Of a stretch of DNA of 64,000 nt, positions 1-11,000 are shown piece by piece. The DNA comes from Tigriopus japonicus. Taxonomy: Eukaryota > Arthropoda > Copepoda > Harpacticoida > Harpacticidae. The DNA lies in NCBI GenBank assembly GCA_010645155.1, contig JAAGOF010000209.1, positions 548,452 through 612,451 of the forward strand, written 5' to 3'. The notes below the pieces were generated by a model. It did no database searches and had not been told where the DNA came from. It worked only from the letters and a program-made list of their open reading frames with translations. The number at the start of each line of letters is the position of its first letter. Within the stretch, counting starts at the first letter, position 1. The translations under genes and the position numbers were made by a program.

Positions 1-2
1 CT

Positions 3-239
3 CCTCATCATGACCTCATCATCTGGAAAGATGATCCTCACAATGAGCAGAATCAAGCGAATAACGCGGCGTGTGTCATCATGGATGCTCCCTATTCTCA
101 CGCAGCAACCCAAGAAGCAACGAGAAAGGCCACCGAACAAGATCAAACGGGAGGAAAGTCGTTCTTTGGCAAGTTACGCTACCGCTACTCGGGAAAGAAC
201 TCTGAAGGGAATCGCTTCATCCGAAATCATGACCTCTAA
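3..239 (+). CDS. C-terminal exon of an unidentified upstream gene (partial)
   Basis: An open frame enters from the left edge and ends at TAA 237-239. It encodes about 78 residues ending in GNRFIRNHDL. Base composition is clearly richer in GC than the AT-rich DNA after the stop, and the residue mix is protein-like, so this is probably the last exon of a + strand gene that begins outside the window. The first half is polar (Asn, Gln, His, Ala). The second half contains FFGKLRYRYSGK, which loosely recalls the KFRYSGRT segment after the FERM domain of protein 4.1 relatives. That likeness is too short to name a family. Another + frame (from the ATG at 10) also runs to about 243 and is taken as a shadow because its composition is less protein-like. 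No AATAAA is seen directly after the stop. Confidence 0.45.
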   Translation, partial: PHHDLIIWKDDPHNEQNQANNAACVIMDAPYSHAATQEATRKATEQDQTGGKSFFGKLRYRYSGKNSEGNRFIRNHDL

Positions 240-512
240 ATAAGAACTTGGAAACAACAGTCTTGTTTTGTCTCCGTTGCTTTCTTTCGATCCGATCAGA
301 ATTGAAGTACATTCAAACCCATTTTCCCCCCTCCGACGTGATTTTGTTGAGCTCGGTCCGTGTCAAGTCAGTCGGTGGATTATTAATGGGCTGACTTGTC
401 GACTTTCACGATGAATCTCAGGTTTGGGATAAGAATTGGAAGTTTTCCATGCTATGGATATACACTACTTTTCCTCACTTACATACAGATCTTTTCTGTT
501 CTGTGGATAGGA

Positions 513-805
513 AAACGAAAACTTTTAGGAAGAAAAATTTGCAGTCTAAAAACTGAAATTGGAAAACTTGAACAACCAAATTGGGTTTGCATATCTGGAT
601 TTTCGACGTTATTTTTATTTTTGGAGCGGTACTAGATCTTTGATATTTCGGTTAGAAAACGATAACTTTTAGGAAGAAAAATTTGCAGTCTGAAAACAGA
701 AATTGGAAAACTTGAACAACCAAATTGGATTTGCATATCTGGATTTTTGACGTTATTTTTATTTTTGGAGCGGTACTAGATCTTTGATATTTCGGTTAGA
801 AAACG
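513..805. repeat. Tandem duplication, two copies of a 144-bp unit
   Basis: A segment starting near the motif ACTTTTAGGAAG at 521 recurs at 665, a period of 144 bp, with only a few substitutions. Both copies share the block ending in GGTTAGAAAACGATAACTTT. No coding potential is seen. The rest of 240-1100 is AT-rich with nothing recognisable. Confidence 0.85.
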
Positions 806-1107
806 ATAACTTTAGTGAAACTTTTTTGCTTTATCAGCTTCAACTAACCGAACAATTTGCTTTTTATGCTCATGTTGTATATTTATCAATAGATTTATTC
901 AACAAATTTTGAGGGTCGCAGAATTTATAATAAAAAAATCTTTAAATTTAAAAATAAAAGAAATATGAAACAACTTTCTTCATTTCTACATTTTGCTCGA
1001 ACGAAAACACAACTCCTTAATGTGTTAAGAGCGTTTGATGATTTTTAAGCTTGCAACTAGCTTCTATCGACTTTCAGTGAAACATATCAAAAATATTTTC
1101 AGCAAGG

Positions 1108-2443
1108 TTAAGTTTTTTTTCTTCTTTTTTTTTGATTTTTGGTGCTAGGGTCGGAGGGTTGAGCCCAGCCAGCGAAGCCAGCCATCACATCGTCCAAATT
1201 GTTACGATAGGCAATTACATGTCCGGTATCAGAATGGTTCTCCGTCTGTGGGTGTGAATTAGCGTAACGGAAGCAACCGGTTAAAGGTATCCTTGCCTAA
1301 ACAAACAAGTAAAATAGAGAAAATATTGTAAGACTTGGGTGACCGTTGTTTATTTTTGTCGTCAGACTAATGTTAAACTTGGACAAGTAGAAGTTTAGTG
1401 AAGATTCCAATAGTGACAAATGCTATGAATATTCTAGAATTTCCTGGACTGAGAACGTCAAACCTGCAATGTACTATGTTCGTGCTATCCATCTCTTTCT
1501 CTCATTCTTTACTCTCACAAATTCATTGATATTTATGCTAATCTTTCTGCTTTCAATTTAAAGCCACCATTTGATCACGTATCATGCATGACCAGAGTCT
1601 GACATTCTATAAAAAAACATGTTTTTACTCATTTTAGTTCATATTGTGTAATATTAAAATTTTAATATCAATTATGCAAGCTTATCTATTGTTGGTACTT
1701 CTTTTGGATTGCATTCGTTCTTGACACCTCTCACCTTTTTTTACGCATGCTTGAATTTTAAACAAATGTCACTGAAGATATGAGTTTTTACGCTTAAAGC
1801 TACAAATTTAATGATTTAGAAATCATGTGCCATTGAGCAAGTGAAAAAATCAATGAAGCATTTTGTCATTTTGGTACAAAACACATTTTGATGCATAAGT
1901 ATGACAAACTTTGTCTAAAATCCCGCAAACCAAAAACAAGTCAAATCCTGTTACTCTAAATCAGTGAATTTGACTGAACTTTTTCATTTTATTGTACAAA
2001 TTTTATTTCAAAATTTGAAAACAACTTGAAAATGCATCCACAGTCTTTTGGATTTTCCCTTACATTACATTTTGTAAAAAGAGCTTTTTCAAGATTTTAT
2101 CTCACTTTTACCTCATATCAAATATCTCCGGTATTGCCAATATGAGGACTGTCCTCGAAAGTTTATGTTTCTTTACTTGTTGTTCAAGATAGCTTTTCTC
2201 AGGAACAACACTATATTTTTGTCCGTAGGATTTCCCCGATTCATTTTACCATGAAGTACCATTCGATCAATAAAACGTACGTTGGCAGCACATATGCATA
2301 AGCTTTAGATAATCTCAATTCTCGTTCCGAATTGCCACCTCTGTGGATTTCGTTACCTTTAAGGCTTCCCTCGAGATCGACAACGAGAAGCACCAAAATA
2401 ACTTGTTGTCGTCCATCTTTCCATCCCATTTAGCTTCTTCCAT
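1108..2443 (-). CDS. Possible small two-exon gene, unknown product
   Basis: Two exon-like islands on the minus strand can be joined in phase. Exon A runs 2443-2357: it starts with ATG, reads MEEAKWDGKMDDNK and onward, and ends AAAG before a GTAACG donor. Exon B runs 1296-1108: it follows a TTGTTTGTTTAG acceptor and encodes ARIPLTGCFRYANSHPQTE and onward, then VIAYRNNLDDVMAGFAGW, ending at TAA 1110-1108 after a basic tail (KKRRKKT). Joined, they give 91 codons with phase 0 kept. Exon B is GC-richer than its surroundings. I recognise no family, and there is no clear signal peptide or membrane segment. Caution: the + strand has an equally convincing pyrimidine tract and CTAG acceptor at 1118-1148 leading into the same island, so the exon may belong to the other strand. 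DNA between and beyond the exons (1297-2356, 2444-3010) shows nothing else. Confidence 0.28.
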
Positions 2444-3010
2444 TTTAGCCGAACATGGGATTCTTAATCTCCCAGAGAACAAGCTAGTTCCATCAGTATT
2501 GGGAAAAGGGATCAACTAAATCGGGTCCTTTCAATCATTCAAGATCTGGGTTAAGCCATTTAGCATTAGACGCAATGACTCTATGCATACCATTGGACTA
2601 ATGCAATATAATGGTCGGTTTGGTCGGAACTATGTATAGTACGTAATGTGGAGGGGGGTAAATCTCGATAGCTTTGGGTCTAAAAACATGAACCTCTGAT
2701 TGGGTGTTGGGTGTCATTTCCAAGCTAACCAACCAACCTGATCTGGTAAAGTGGATGAGGAGATGAGAGTTTTACCCGCGTTCGGTTCCAACAACTACGT
2801 CTTTCACCATTTCCAGTTTCCACCTTGAAAAGGCAAAAGGAAAGAAAGCCTCGCCCTTGTATATCACAACTCTGCTCGGTTTGAAGTTAGGCTTGGACGG
2901 TAAAAGTTGCAAATGAGAGGGAATTTTTCTAGATTTGATTATTGGTATGGCAAAGAAAATGTGTGAGTGTACACGAATTGCCCTTTTCTTGCTTCGTCGA
3001 TTTTACTTCA

Positions 3011-3710
3011 CCAATGGCACATGCACAAGGTTGCTTCAAGTGAGCGTTTTAAATCATTCCGCTAGCGGTAAAACGGGGCCTTTGGCTGTGCTGAGTTGCT
3101 CGGCCATTTTGGCTTTGAAAAACCAAGTTTTTTCTCATTGCAGCGTCCATTCAATGATTCTAAGTCCTTGGAAACGATCTACATATATTTTACATAAAAA
3201 TACCTGGGCTTGAATTGGGTCAATAATACGCAAAATTTATTATAGGTATGATAAAAAAGCAATTAAGCAAGTCTTATGCTATTGCAAGAATTAGGACTAA
3301 ACATTTATCCAAACAATAATTTAACGATTCTTATTTGTTCCATGGATTCCAAAGAATCTTTTCAATATTTCAAAATGTTTCCCATACAAATAAACAAGTT
3401 TTTAATGTTTTAATGTAATCTTAATGTTTGTCAATACCTGATTTTTTATGTCTCATTTTTTAGGAAATAACATAAGCATATTATTAACCAGGTGTATGTA
3501 GAGGTATCTTGTCGTAAAATGTAGATCGTTTTCAAAGACCTAGGATCATCAAATGGACGCTGCAATAGGAAAAAAAACTTGGATTCGGCAAAATTCGGCA
3601 AAAAAAAGCTGAGCAACGCAACACAACCAACGACCGTATTTTACCTCTAGCGGAATGATTTAAGACGCTCACTTGAAGCAACCTTGTGAACCTTGTGCAT
3701 GTCCCATTGG
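3011..3710. repeat. Foldback element with arms of about 200 bp
   Basis: The segment 3011-3207 is repeated in inverted orientation at 3502-3710 (outer edge CCAATGGCACATGCACAAGG against its near-complement). The arms are roughly 75-80% alike over their length, with small indels, and the spacer is about 295 bp. Open frames over the arms are by-products. No short target duplication could be fixed. The following 3711-4420 holds nothing recognisable. Confidence 0.8.
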
Positions 3711-4420
3711 AACTTTCTGGAGAAACTGGAAATACGCAGGTTGTCCTTTCAAATTGTTTGTTTTTCGGAACACTATCCTAATAGACTTTGGTGGAAAAGT
3801 TAATTTCATTTTGAGGCACCGGATTAAGCTCCTTGCAATCCCTAAAAGATATTTTGTGAAATTATGACAAAGTTTAACGCATCTTTAAAAAAAGAATTTG
3901 AACACAAGGGAGAAGGATCTATTTGAAAATATTTTAACGGCCATGAAGAATAGGGTTAAAAATGACAGTCATACCTTAGAACAACGAACAAAAAAGACTT
4001 GCTGGTGGGGATACCTAATGTAACCCAAAACTAAAATTTGAATTTTAAAACTTCAATAAACCCAGCCTTTGGCTTTTTCACAGCATTAACTTGCGTTGGC
4101 GATCTGGCAAATCAAGGGCAAGTTGTATCTTTGAGTATCCTCATAAATTACTAAAAATGATTGTAAAATGTATCATTAAAGTACTAGAACTAAGCATTGA
4201 ATTTTTTACTCCTTAATAGGTGACATTTGCGTTGCTTATCCGTTTAACCCCTTAGCCGCTTTTCCCTATGCTTCAACCAATCGGTGTTTTGAATACCAAT
4301 CATCGTGAAACCCGATTGGTTCGTTCATAGGAATAAACAGTTAAGCGGTAAAGTGGACAAGCCTCGGAAAAATCAACCAATGTGAGCCAAATGTTGCAAA
4401 ATTGTCCTAGTAAAGGTTGA

Positions 4421-4533
4421 TGGCCTACACGTCAAATAATTCATCAAATAGCATGACAAATATTTGTCGAAACCTTGAATCGCACTTGGCACATTTCGAC
4501 AAACATTTGTCAAATTATTTGACGTGTAGACCA
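4421..4533. repeat. Short palindromic element upstream of the NDRG gene
   Basis: Left arm CTACACGTCAAATAATT with ACAAATATTTGTCGAAA, and right arm TTTCGACAAACATTTGT with AATTATTTGACGTGTAG, form a hairpin around a short spacer. It lies roughly 0.5 kb upstream of the NDRG start codon. Confidence 0.7.
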
Positions 4534-4599
4534 GGGTTAAAAAAATTGGCTAGAATTTGATTTGACCCAACACCAACCCATTTTCAAAGTAGACCTGCA

Positions 4600-5063
4600 T
4601 TTACACGGGTAAGCGTCACTCACAACTACGCAGAGCGTACTCGCATTCTCAGAGGGGAAATGATGTCTAGTATCGTAGGAAAGGCGCGTTTACTAAAAGA
4701 GAAGAAAAGAGAGGAGCTAGGGGGAAAAGAAAGGAGAGTATATACATGGGCGGCGTCGTCCTCGGTTGTTCCTCGGCCTCTTGCGTCCTCGGGCATTCAA
4801 GCGTCGGTCGAGAGGCTGCCGAATAAAACGGATAAGAAGCAAGCCATACATAGGGCACGACAGACAGAATGAAGGGGAAGTAATTTTTGGGCCTCCCACT
4901 CTTTTCCTCGAGCTTTGTTCCCTCCGTCCGTTAGCAGCAAGTTTCGAAGGGAAAACTCGCGCCGAGAGATCTTGAGTGTTCTTCAAGTTTCTGGTGTCCT
5001 CCCCCAAAGTCTAGTTGGCAAGAATTATCCCTTGGTGTTGTTTTTGATTCCAAAACCATCATC
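4600..5063 (+). promoter_or_regulatory. Likely promoter and 5' UTR of the NDRG gene
   Basis: Composition changes sharply to GC-rich DNA from about 4,590. A TATATA run at 4739-4744 sits 320 bp before the ATG at 5064. The stretch is open in several frames on both strands without a recognisable product, as expected for a 5' leader. Neither the transcription start nor any untranslated exon can be fixed from sequence. Confidence 0.35.
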
Positions 5064-8000
5064 ATGTCTGATGCCGAGAAGAATTCAGTGGCTGCCATGC
5101 TCAATCCTGCAACAGGAGGAGGAGGTGGGGCCCATCACCATGTGGTCCCTACTGAAAGGTGTGGAGCACTGAATGTTTTCATTGAGGTGAGTCACATTGG
5201 TACATTGGTAACCAATCAGTATGTAAAAAGGTAAATAAATCCTGGCACTGTTATGCCGTCAGCTGATCGGTCCAAAATTCGAGATCCTGACATTTTTTGA
5301 GAACGACCCAAGGTAGGAAAACATCTTGGAAAGCAGCCAGATTTTCCTGCGAGAGAAAGATGTAGGTATGCGACGAGATGACAATATGGGTTCAAAAGTT
5401 GATACCATGATCTTGGGATGAATTGAACCAATTTGGAAATAGTCTGTGGAAAAAAAGTTCCAAGGGAACCTTGAAAGTTTTCCTAAAGATCGTTATAGGA
5501 GAGGAACATTTCCATAGAATTTTGATAGAGCATGGACCACTGATTCCATGGAGGCTATTACGACGATTGGGGTTGAAAGAGAGGAAAAGGGTCTTGTTTA
5601 TGTCCAAACCTTATTGAGACAAAGAATGATCAACGTGAAGTGGAACGAACGAGAAGACGGTCCATTCTCGCAGACGGTTTGGATCAATGGTGGAACCATT
5701 TAGGAAGTGATATCTCAGTCCAGAATGGGATGTGTTTTCTTGATCAAGGAAGTGACACGAAACCGGAAATGAATTGCACTACGTGTGAAGGCGATATTTG
5801 AGAAATTATTTTCTAAACCCTCTGAATATTAAATCATTATTGAAAATAGAAATCTTTATCAGATGGTCTATGACAATGGCCATGTCAGATTCATGTAATG
5901 AATGGAAAGAAACACTTAGATTTACATTTTAAAGGAAACAAGCTGATCATCACTCTTGTGACAAGTTTCAGATTTTTGATTACTTTTTACGTGAATTCGC
6001 TTTTCTTTATGAAGTTGAAGTTTAATCGTGTACCAGTCAAGTTTGAATGTGCCTAAGTTCAAAATTATCTGACATGTCTCATCATTGTTCCACGGTTCCA
6101 CGACGTCCTTGAAAAAGTTAAGGCAACTTGTCGAAAGTTATTGGACCAATCAAGACACACATGCACACACATTAGCGGACTCGAATTAAGCTTACAGCAC
6201 CATGCCATTTCGTAATCATTTATTCACTACCTCCGTCATTCCCACTTAATGCTAGGTTAGTTATCTTGATAATTCTATGACACATGGAATCATCCATCTC
6301 GTGTAGTAAGAAAGAAAGAAAGCTCACAGGAATGTTTCGCCTTCTCCAATGTACTCATATATCGTACTGTTTTGTCTGTTGAAGAGCAAAATGTTGATTT
6401 AGGGGGCAAAATACCTTGAGTACTCAACTCAACCTGGCCCCTCCTCACTCACGTGAAGTAAGTTTCAAAAAGAAAGGTTACGAGAGTGTTGCTTTGCGAA
6501 GGAAAGACTTTTTTGTGTCCACCCAATAGAGCATATCCTCGTATAAAAAAGAAGAAATTTGAAGCTAGCCAAAAATGAGCTCGGATTGACGGGAGATATT
6601 GGGCTCACACAAGAACCACTTGAAGCCTGGACTGGGAGACTAGTTAGAAGAATTATGATTTCCAATTGGAACAAATTCCTCAAATGAGTTGCCTTGACTA
6701 CAAGTTTCAATTTTAGCTAAATCAAATGCCCGAGGGAAAAATTGCTATGTACTGATGAGAGCATAAAATGACTAAGCTCGTCCCCTTGGAATAAGAAATT
6801 ACCAAAAGAGGGCCAGTGTAATGAGCTTTGAAATAGCAAAATTCCAGACAAAGATCTTCAGTTGTGTAAAACAATTGTAAAACCTAATCCGTCCATCATC
6901 AGGAAAATCTCATTTTAACGCTACTGACTATTTCTTATTGGAAATGAAAAAAAATCGCTAGCCTAACAGTCCAGAGAGACTATGGAGTTCTGGACTTTAT
7001 GAAACAACGATTTAAATTCCAAAAGGAAAGCGTTCGAATTAACTTGGGCCAATCCAAGGTCAGAACTTTTTGACGGAGTTTCGAAATAAATATTGACAAA
7101 GTTTTGAAGTTACGTAAAAGATTTTTTAACCGGGAGAAAGTCAGGTGTTAACTGCTGTACTACTTTTGCAAAACCAAATAACTTGACAGGCGTGAGATTC
7201 GAACCTAAAATAGGAAGAAAAAAGACCAGAGCCAGTTGCGCTACCAGCTGTTTATTTTCATAAAAAATTCAAAGATGTGTTTTAAGAATGTTTTAAGTGC
7301 AATTTGAACGTTTTTGCCCGCGACCTAATCAACCAAAGTTAAGAAAGTGATTGCCATTGCATTTTACATCACAAACTGGTCTCAAAGTTGTTCGAATTTA
7401 AAAATGACTTCTCCGCCTCAAAGAAACACCGTTCATCCACAAAATACCTGAACGGGAAAACAGTCCAATAAACCGGGACTTCTATCGTTTCCCTTTTTAA
7501 TTGTTCTATGTACAATCAAATTGGTTGATTCAAAAAGCGTTGAATTTCTGGAGTGGGAGGCTAACAATGAGAACTATGATTTCCTGAAGGATTAAGTCTA
7601 TTGAGTTCTTCTTCAAACAAGAACTGGCTTGTATTCTGCATATGTTAATTTTCAGCTCAATCAAGAAGCACTGAAAACTGGAGTGGGAGGCTAACGGTGA
7701 GAATTATGATTTTTAGAAGGATTAATTCAATTGCGTTCTTCTACCAACGAGACCTGGCTTGTATTCAGTAGACGACGTATTTCAAATTTCAGCTCAATCG
7801 AATGGCAGAGTGAAAAGTTATGCCTTCTCAAACTTATGTCCTGAAGAGAGCATAGAATGAATGAATTCGCCCTTTTGTGGTAAAACAATTACCAGAAAAG
7901 GGCTAGTTCATTCCTTCTCGGTAGGATTTGCACAGAACTTTGACAGAGCGTATCTATCTTTTGACTCCGACGTTCGATTGAGCTGAAAATTACGTATTCG

Positions 8001-11000
8001 AGTCAACATGGACAAGGTCTCTTTTGCAGGAAAACGTAATTAAACCGTTCCTACTGGCAATCACGATTCCTCTCGTTAGCCTCACAGTCCAAAGAAATTT
8101 AGTGGTTCTTGGTTGATTATCCGACATCCAGTAGTCTAGAAATCTTCGAGTACGTGCTGGAGATTGATATGTCTCAAGCGTTTCCGCACTGAAAGAGACG
8201 AAAAAGAAAAGTGCAACAAGAAGTGCAAGCCTACATTTGCCACACCTTTCCAAGAACATTAGTGCTTCGTGTTTTATAAAATCTTGAGTATGTCTTATAT
8301 TTCATTTTTTGTCTTCTGTTTTTGGACACTTTTAGCGCTTTTCTTCTTGTATGTATCATGTCCAGAAGCTGCACCGAATTCTTCTATAGCGGCGCGAAGG
8401 AAGATGAAGGGTTGCCATTCTTAGTTTTTATGGGGCTAAGTAATTTCCCGGACATTTCACCGCTTTTTCCACAGATCCAAAAAAAAGTTTTGATTGCTTT
8501 TTACCTTGACATTACGCCGTGGCAAAGAACGACGAGAAACAATTCAATCATGTTATTAAAGCAAAATTAATATTTTCGATACAATCATCGATTCTAGGTT
8601 TCTATTTTAAGTGCTTTACCTTAACCTTCGGTTTTTGGTGACTCGACCAAAACTATTTTGTTTGAAATCGGATAGGCTTTGTGTGGTCCAAAAGTTTGGA
8701 ATGAAAAACTATCTTTAGCTAGCTCCACTTAAAAAACAACTCAATAGCTTCAGCACCGCAAAAGTGATTAAAGGACATTATTTAAAAAAAAAGAGGTGAA
8801 TTTCACGATATTCAACCGACTCAATGGCAAAACGCAAATTGTAGAGGAAAAGGAAAATAGAAAGGGTTACTTATAAAACAAGTTTATGAATTAAAATTCA
8901 AATATGACATTTCAAAGCTGTTTCAATTCAACCATTTTTTGAGGTTTAGCCTCAATAAAGCCTCCCCATCAATATGTTTAGGACTTGCCAAACTATCTCA
9001 ACTACCATGTTCATGGGAGTTTCTGAGGCAGGCAAAGAAAAATGGAAACGGATGAAATTCCTAAATTTAAATTAAAATCCTCAAGGTTAAACGTCATTTC
9101 TAACAATCTTAAAATTGAGGATTTTTTTAAAAAATGGAAACCCTTAAGTTTTTGACAACCTTAAATTCAAGCAAAACTAACTTTCAACATTGATCATTGA
9201 TAATTCTAGCAAACGAAAACCGAGATTTAAACAAACCTTTTGAGACCTCTTAGGAACGCATTACTCAATATTGCCTTTGGCTCTTTTAATTTGTCACATT
9301 TGCGGCCCAGGTCGTAAGTCAGTTTTTAAAAATGAAATGAAAAATGAAAATCCCCACGTGTCCGTTCAATGTTTTTGTTAGAGCACTGTTATCATAGTGC
9401 TCTAGTTTTTGTTACTGTTTTTTTCATATTTTTTCAGGGTGACCTGGAAGAGGCTCACAGAGACAAGGATTCTAAATGTGTTTTCTTGACTGTTCATGAC
9501 TTGGGATGCAATCATGAAAGTATTCAGGTAAGAGATCAAAAGTTTAAGCATGGCTAAACCGTAAATTGATAACAAAAACATGGTTTTGGTAGAAATTCAC
9601 GGACCATCCTGGCTTCGAGGAGATCAAGAAACGGGCCATTCTGGTTCATGTGGACATGCCTGGTCATGAACCTGGAGCGACTGATTTGCCCGATGATTTC
9701 ACGTTTCCTACCATTCAGGTAGGCTCTCAAAATCATCTATTTCTATTAACCCAGTTGGATTGTCATTTCCCAATCTGCTTCTTTAGCATTTGGGAGAGGA
9801 TCTTGTGACCGTTTTGGACCAATTGAGGATCAAGTATGTCATTGGCATTGGAGATGGCGCTGGCGCCAATGTTATGGCTCGATTTGCCATGATGCATTCG
9901 CAGAGGTAAAAGAAGGAGTTACGGTCCTTGGATTAGAACTTTGATTTACAAGTGATCGATCATGGATAGGTGCTTGGGAGTGATCCTGATTCATCCCACC
10001 TCAAATAAGACCAAAATGATGGACAACTTCAAGGATAAAATTGGCAAATGGAAAGTGAACAACCTCACCCCTTCTGTCGAAAACATGACCGTGTTCAGGA
10101 GATTTGGCCACAAAGTATATTATTACCATTTCTTTCCATTACAAAATTATTTCTACTTTGCGGACTCTTTGCTTTAGCTTGAAGATGAAGAAAACAAGGA
10201 GGGTGCTCTGGAAGAGTTCAAGAAGCAGATGGGCCGAGCTTTGAACAAGAAGAACATGGCCTTGTATGCCAATGCTTACGGCAACCGCAAGGATATCACA
10301 CCCCTGTTGTGCAAGAATCTTCGATGCGACGCCCTCTTGCTGGTGGGCTCCAAGACCGCCAACGTGCAGTCCGCGGAGCATATGCATTCGAACATGGACA
10401 AGGTAAGTTCACACCGATGTTTTCTAGATCCTTGGCTAAGAGTTAATTTAAAGCAGTTTGACACCTGACAAGCTTTTCAGTTGTCATTGTTAACTCCAAG
10501 GATGGACAAATGCCTGGGTTCGATGTCGAAGTATCAAGACTAGAGATGCTCAATTACAATAAAGCGTCTCTAGTCGAGACCAACACGGGCTTTTTCCCCT
10601 TTTGTTGCCGGTGACACTTACGAGGTTCAGTGATTTTTAAAGACGCAAAACTGCGCCAAAGATCAACTTGGTTCTAGTGTTGACATTGAATATTAGGCCG
10701 ATTTAGGTGTCAATGACCAAAATTGTTGGTGTCTCTCACCATAGACCACGGAACTTAAGAAATCCTTGCTCTCACCTATACTCGACGCTGAATCTTTACC
10801 GTATGAACCAAAGAGGGTTGTATCCTATGCACAAAGCATGGACAACCGCTAGACCAAGGATCACTAAATACTTGGATGCCTCGGCTACTGGCAAAATCAA
10901 TCTTTCGAATTCTGTGTTAGACAGAGAAAAATCTAATTAAACCAATTGTCCAGCCGGTAATATAAAGCTCACATGCTCAATTTCAACTTGATCGACTGAA

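Noticed and set aside
4660..5172. Several overlapping open frames on both strands before and over the NDRG first exon
   Set aside because: GC-rich 5' leader. Only the frame starting at 5064 continues through spliced exons with NDRG motifs.
7990..8259. Minus-strand frame starting with a signal-peptide-like stretch (MFLERCGKCRLALLVALFFF)
   Set aside because: The hydrophobic part overlies a pyrimidine-rich tract ending in CAG on that strand, and the C-terminal half is translated transposon copy B. No promoter or splice support.
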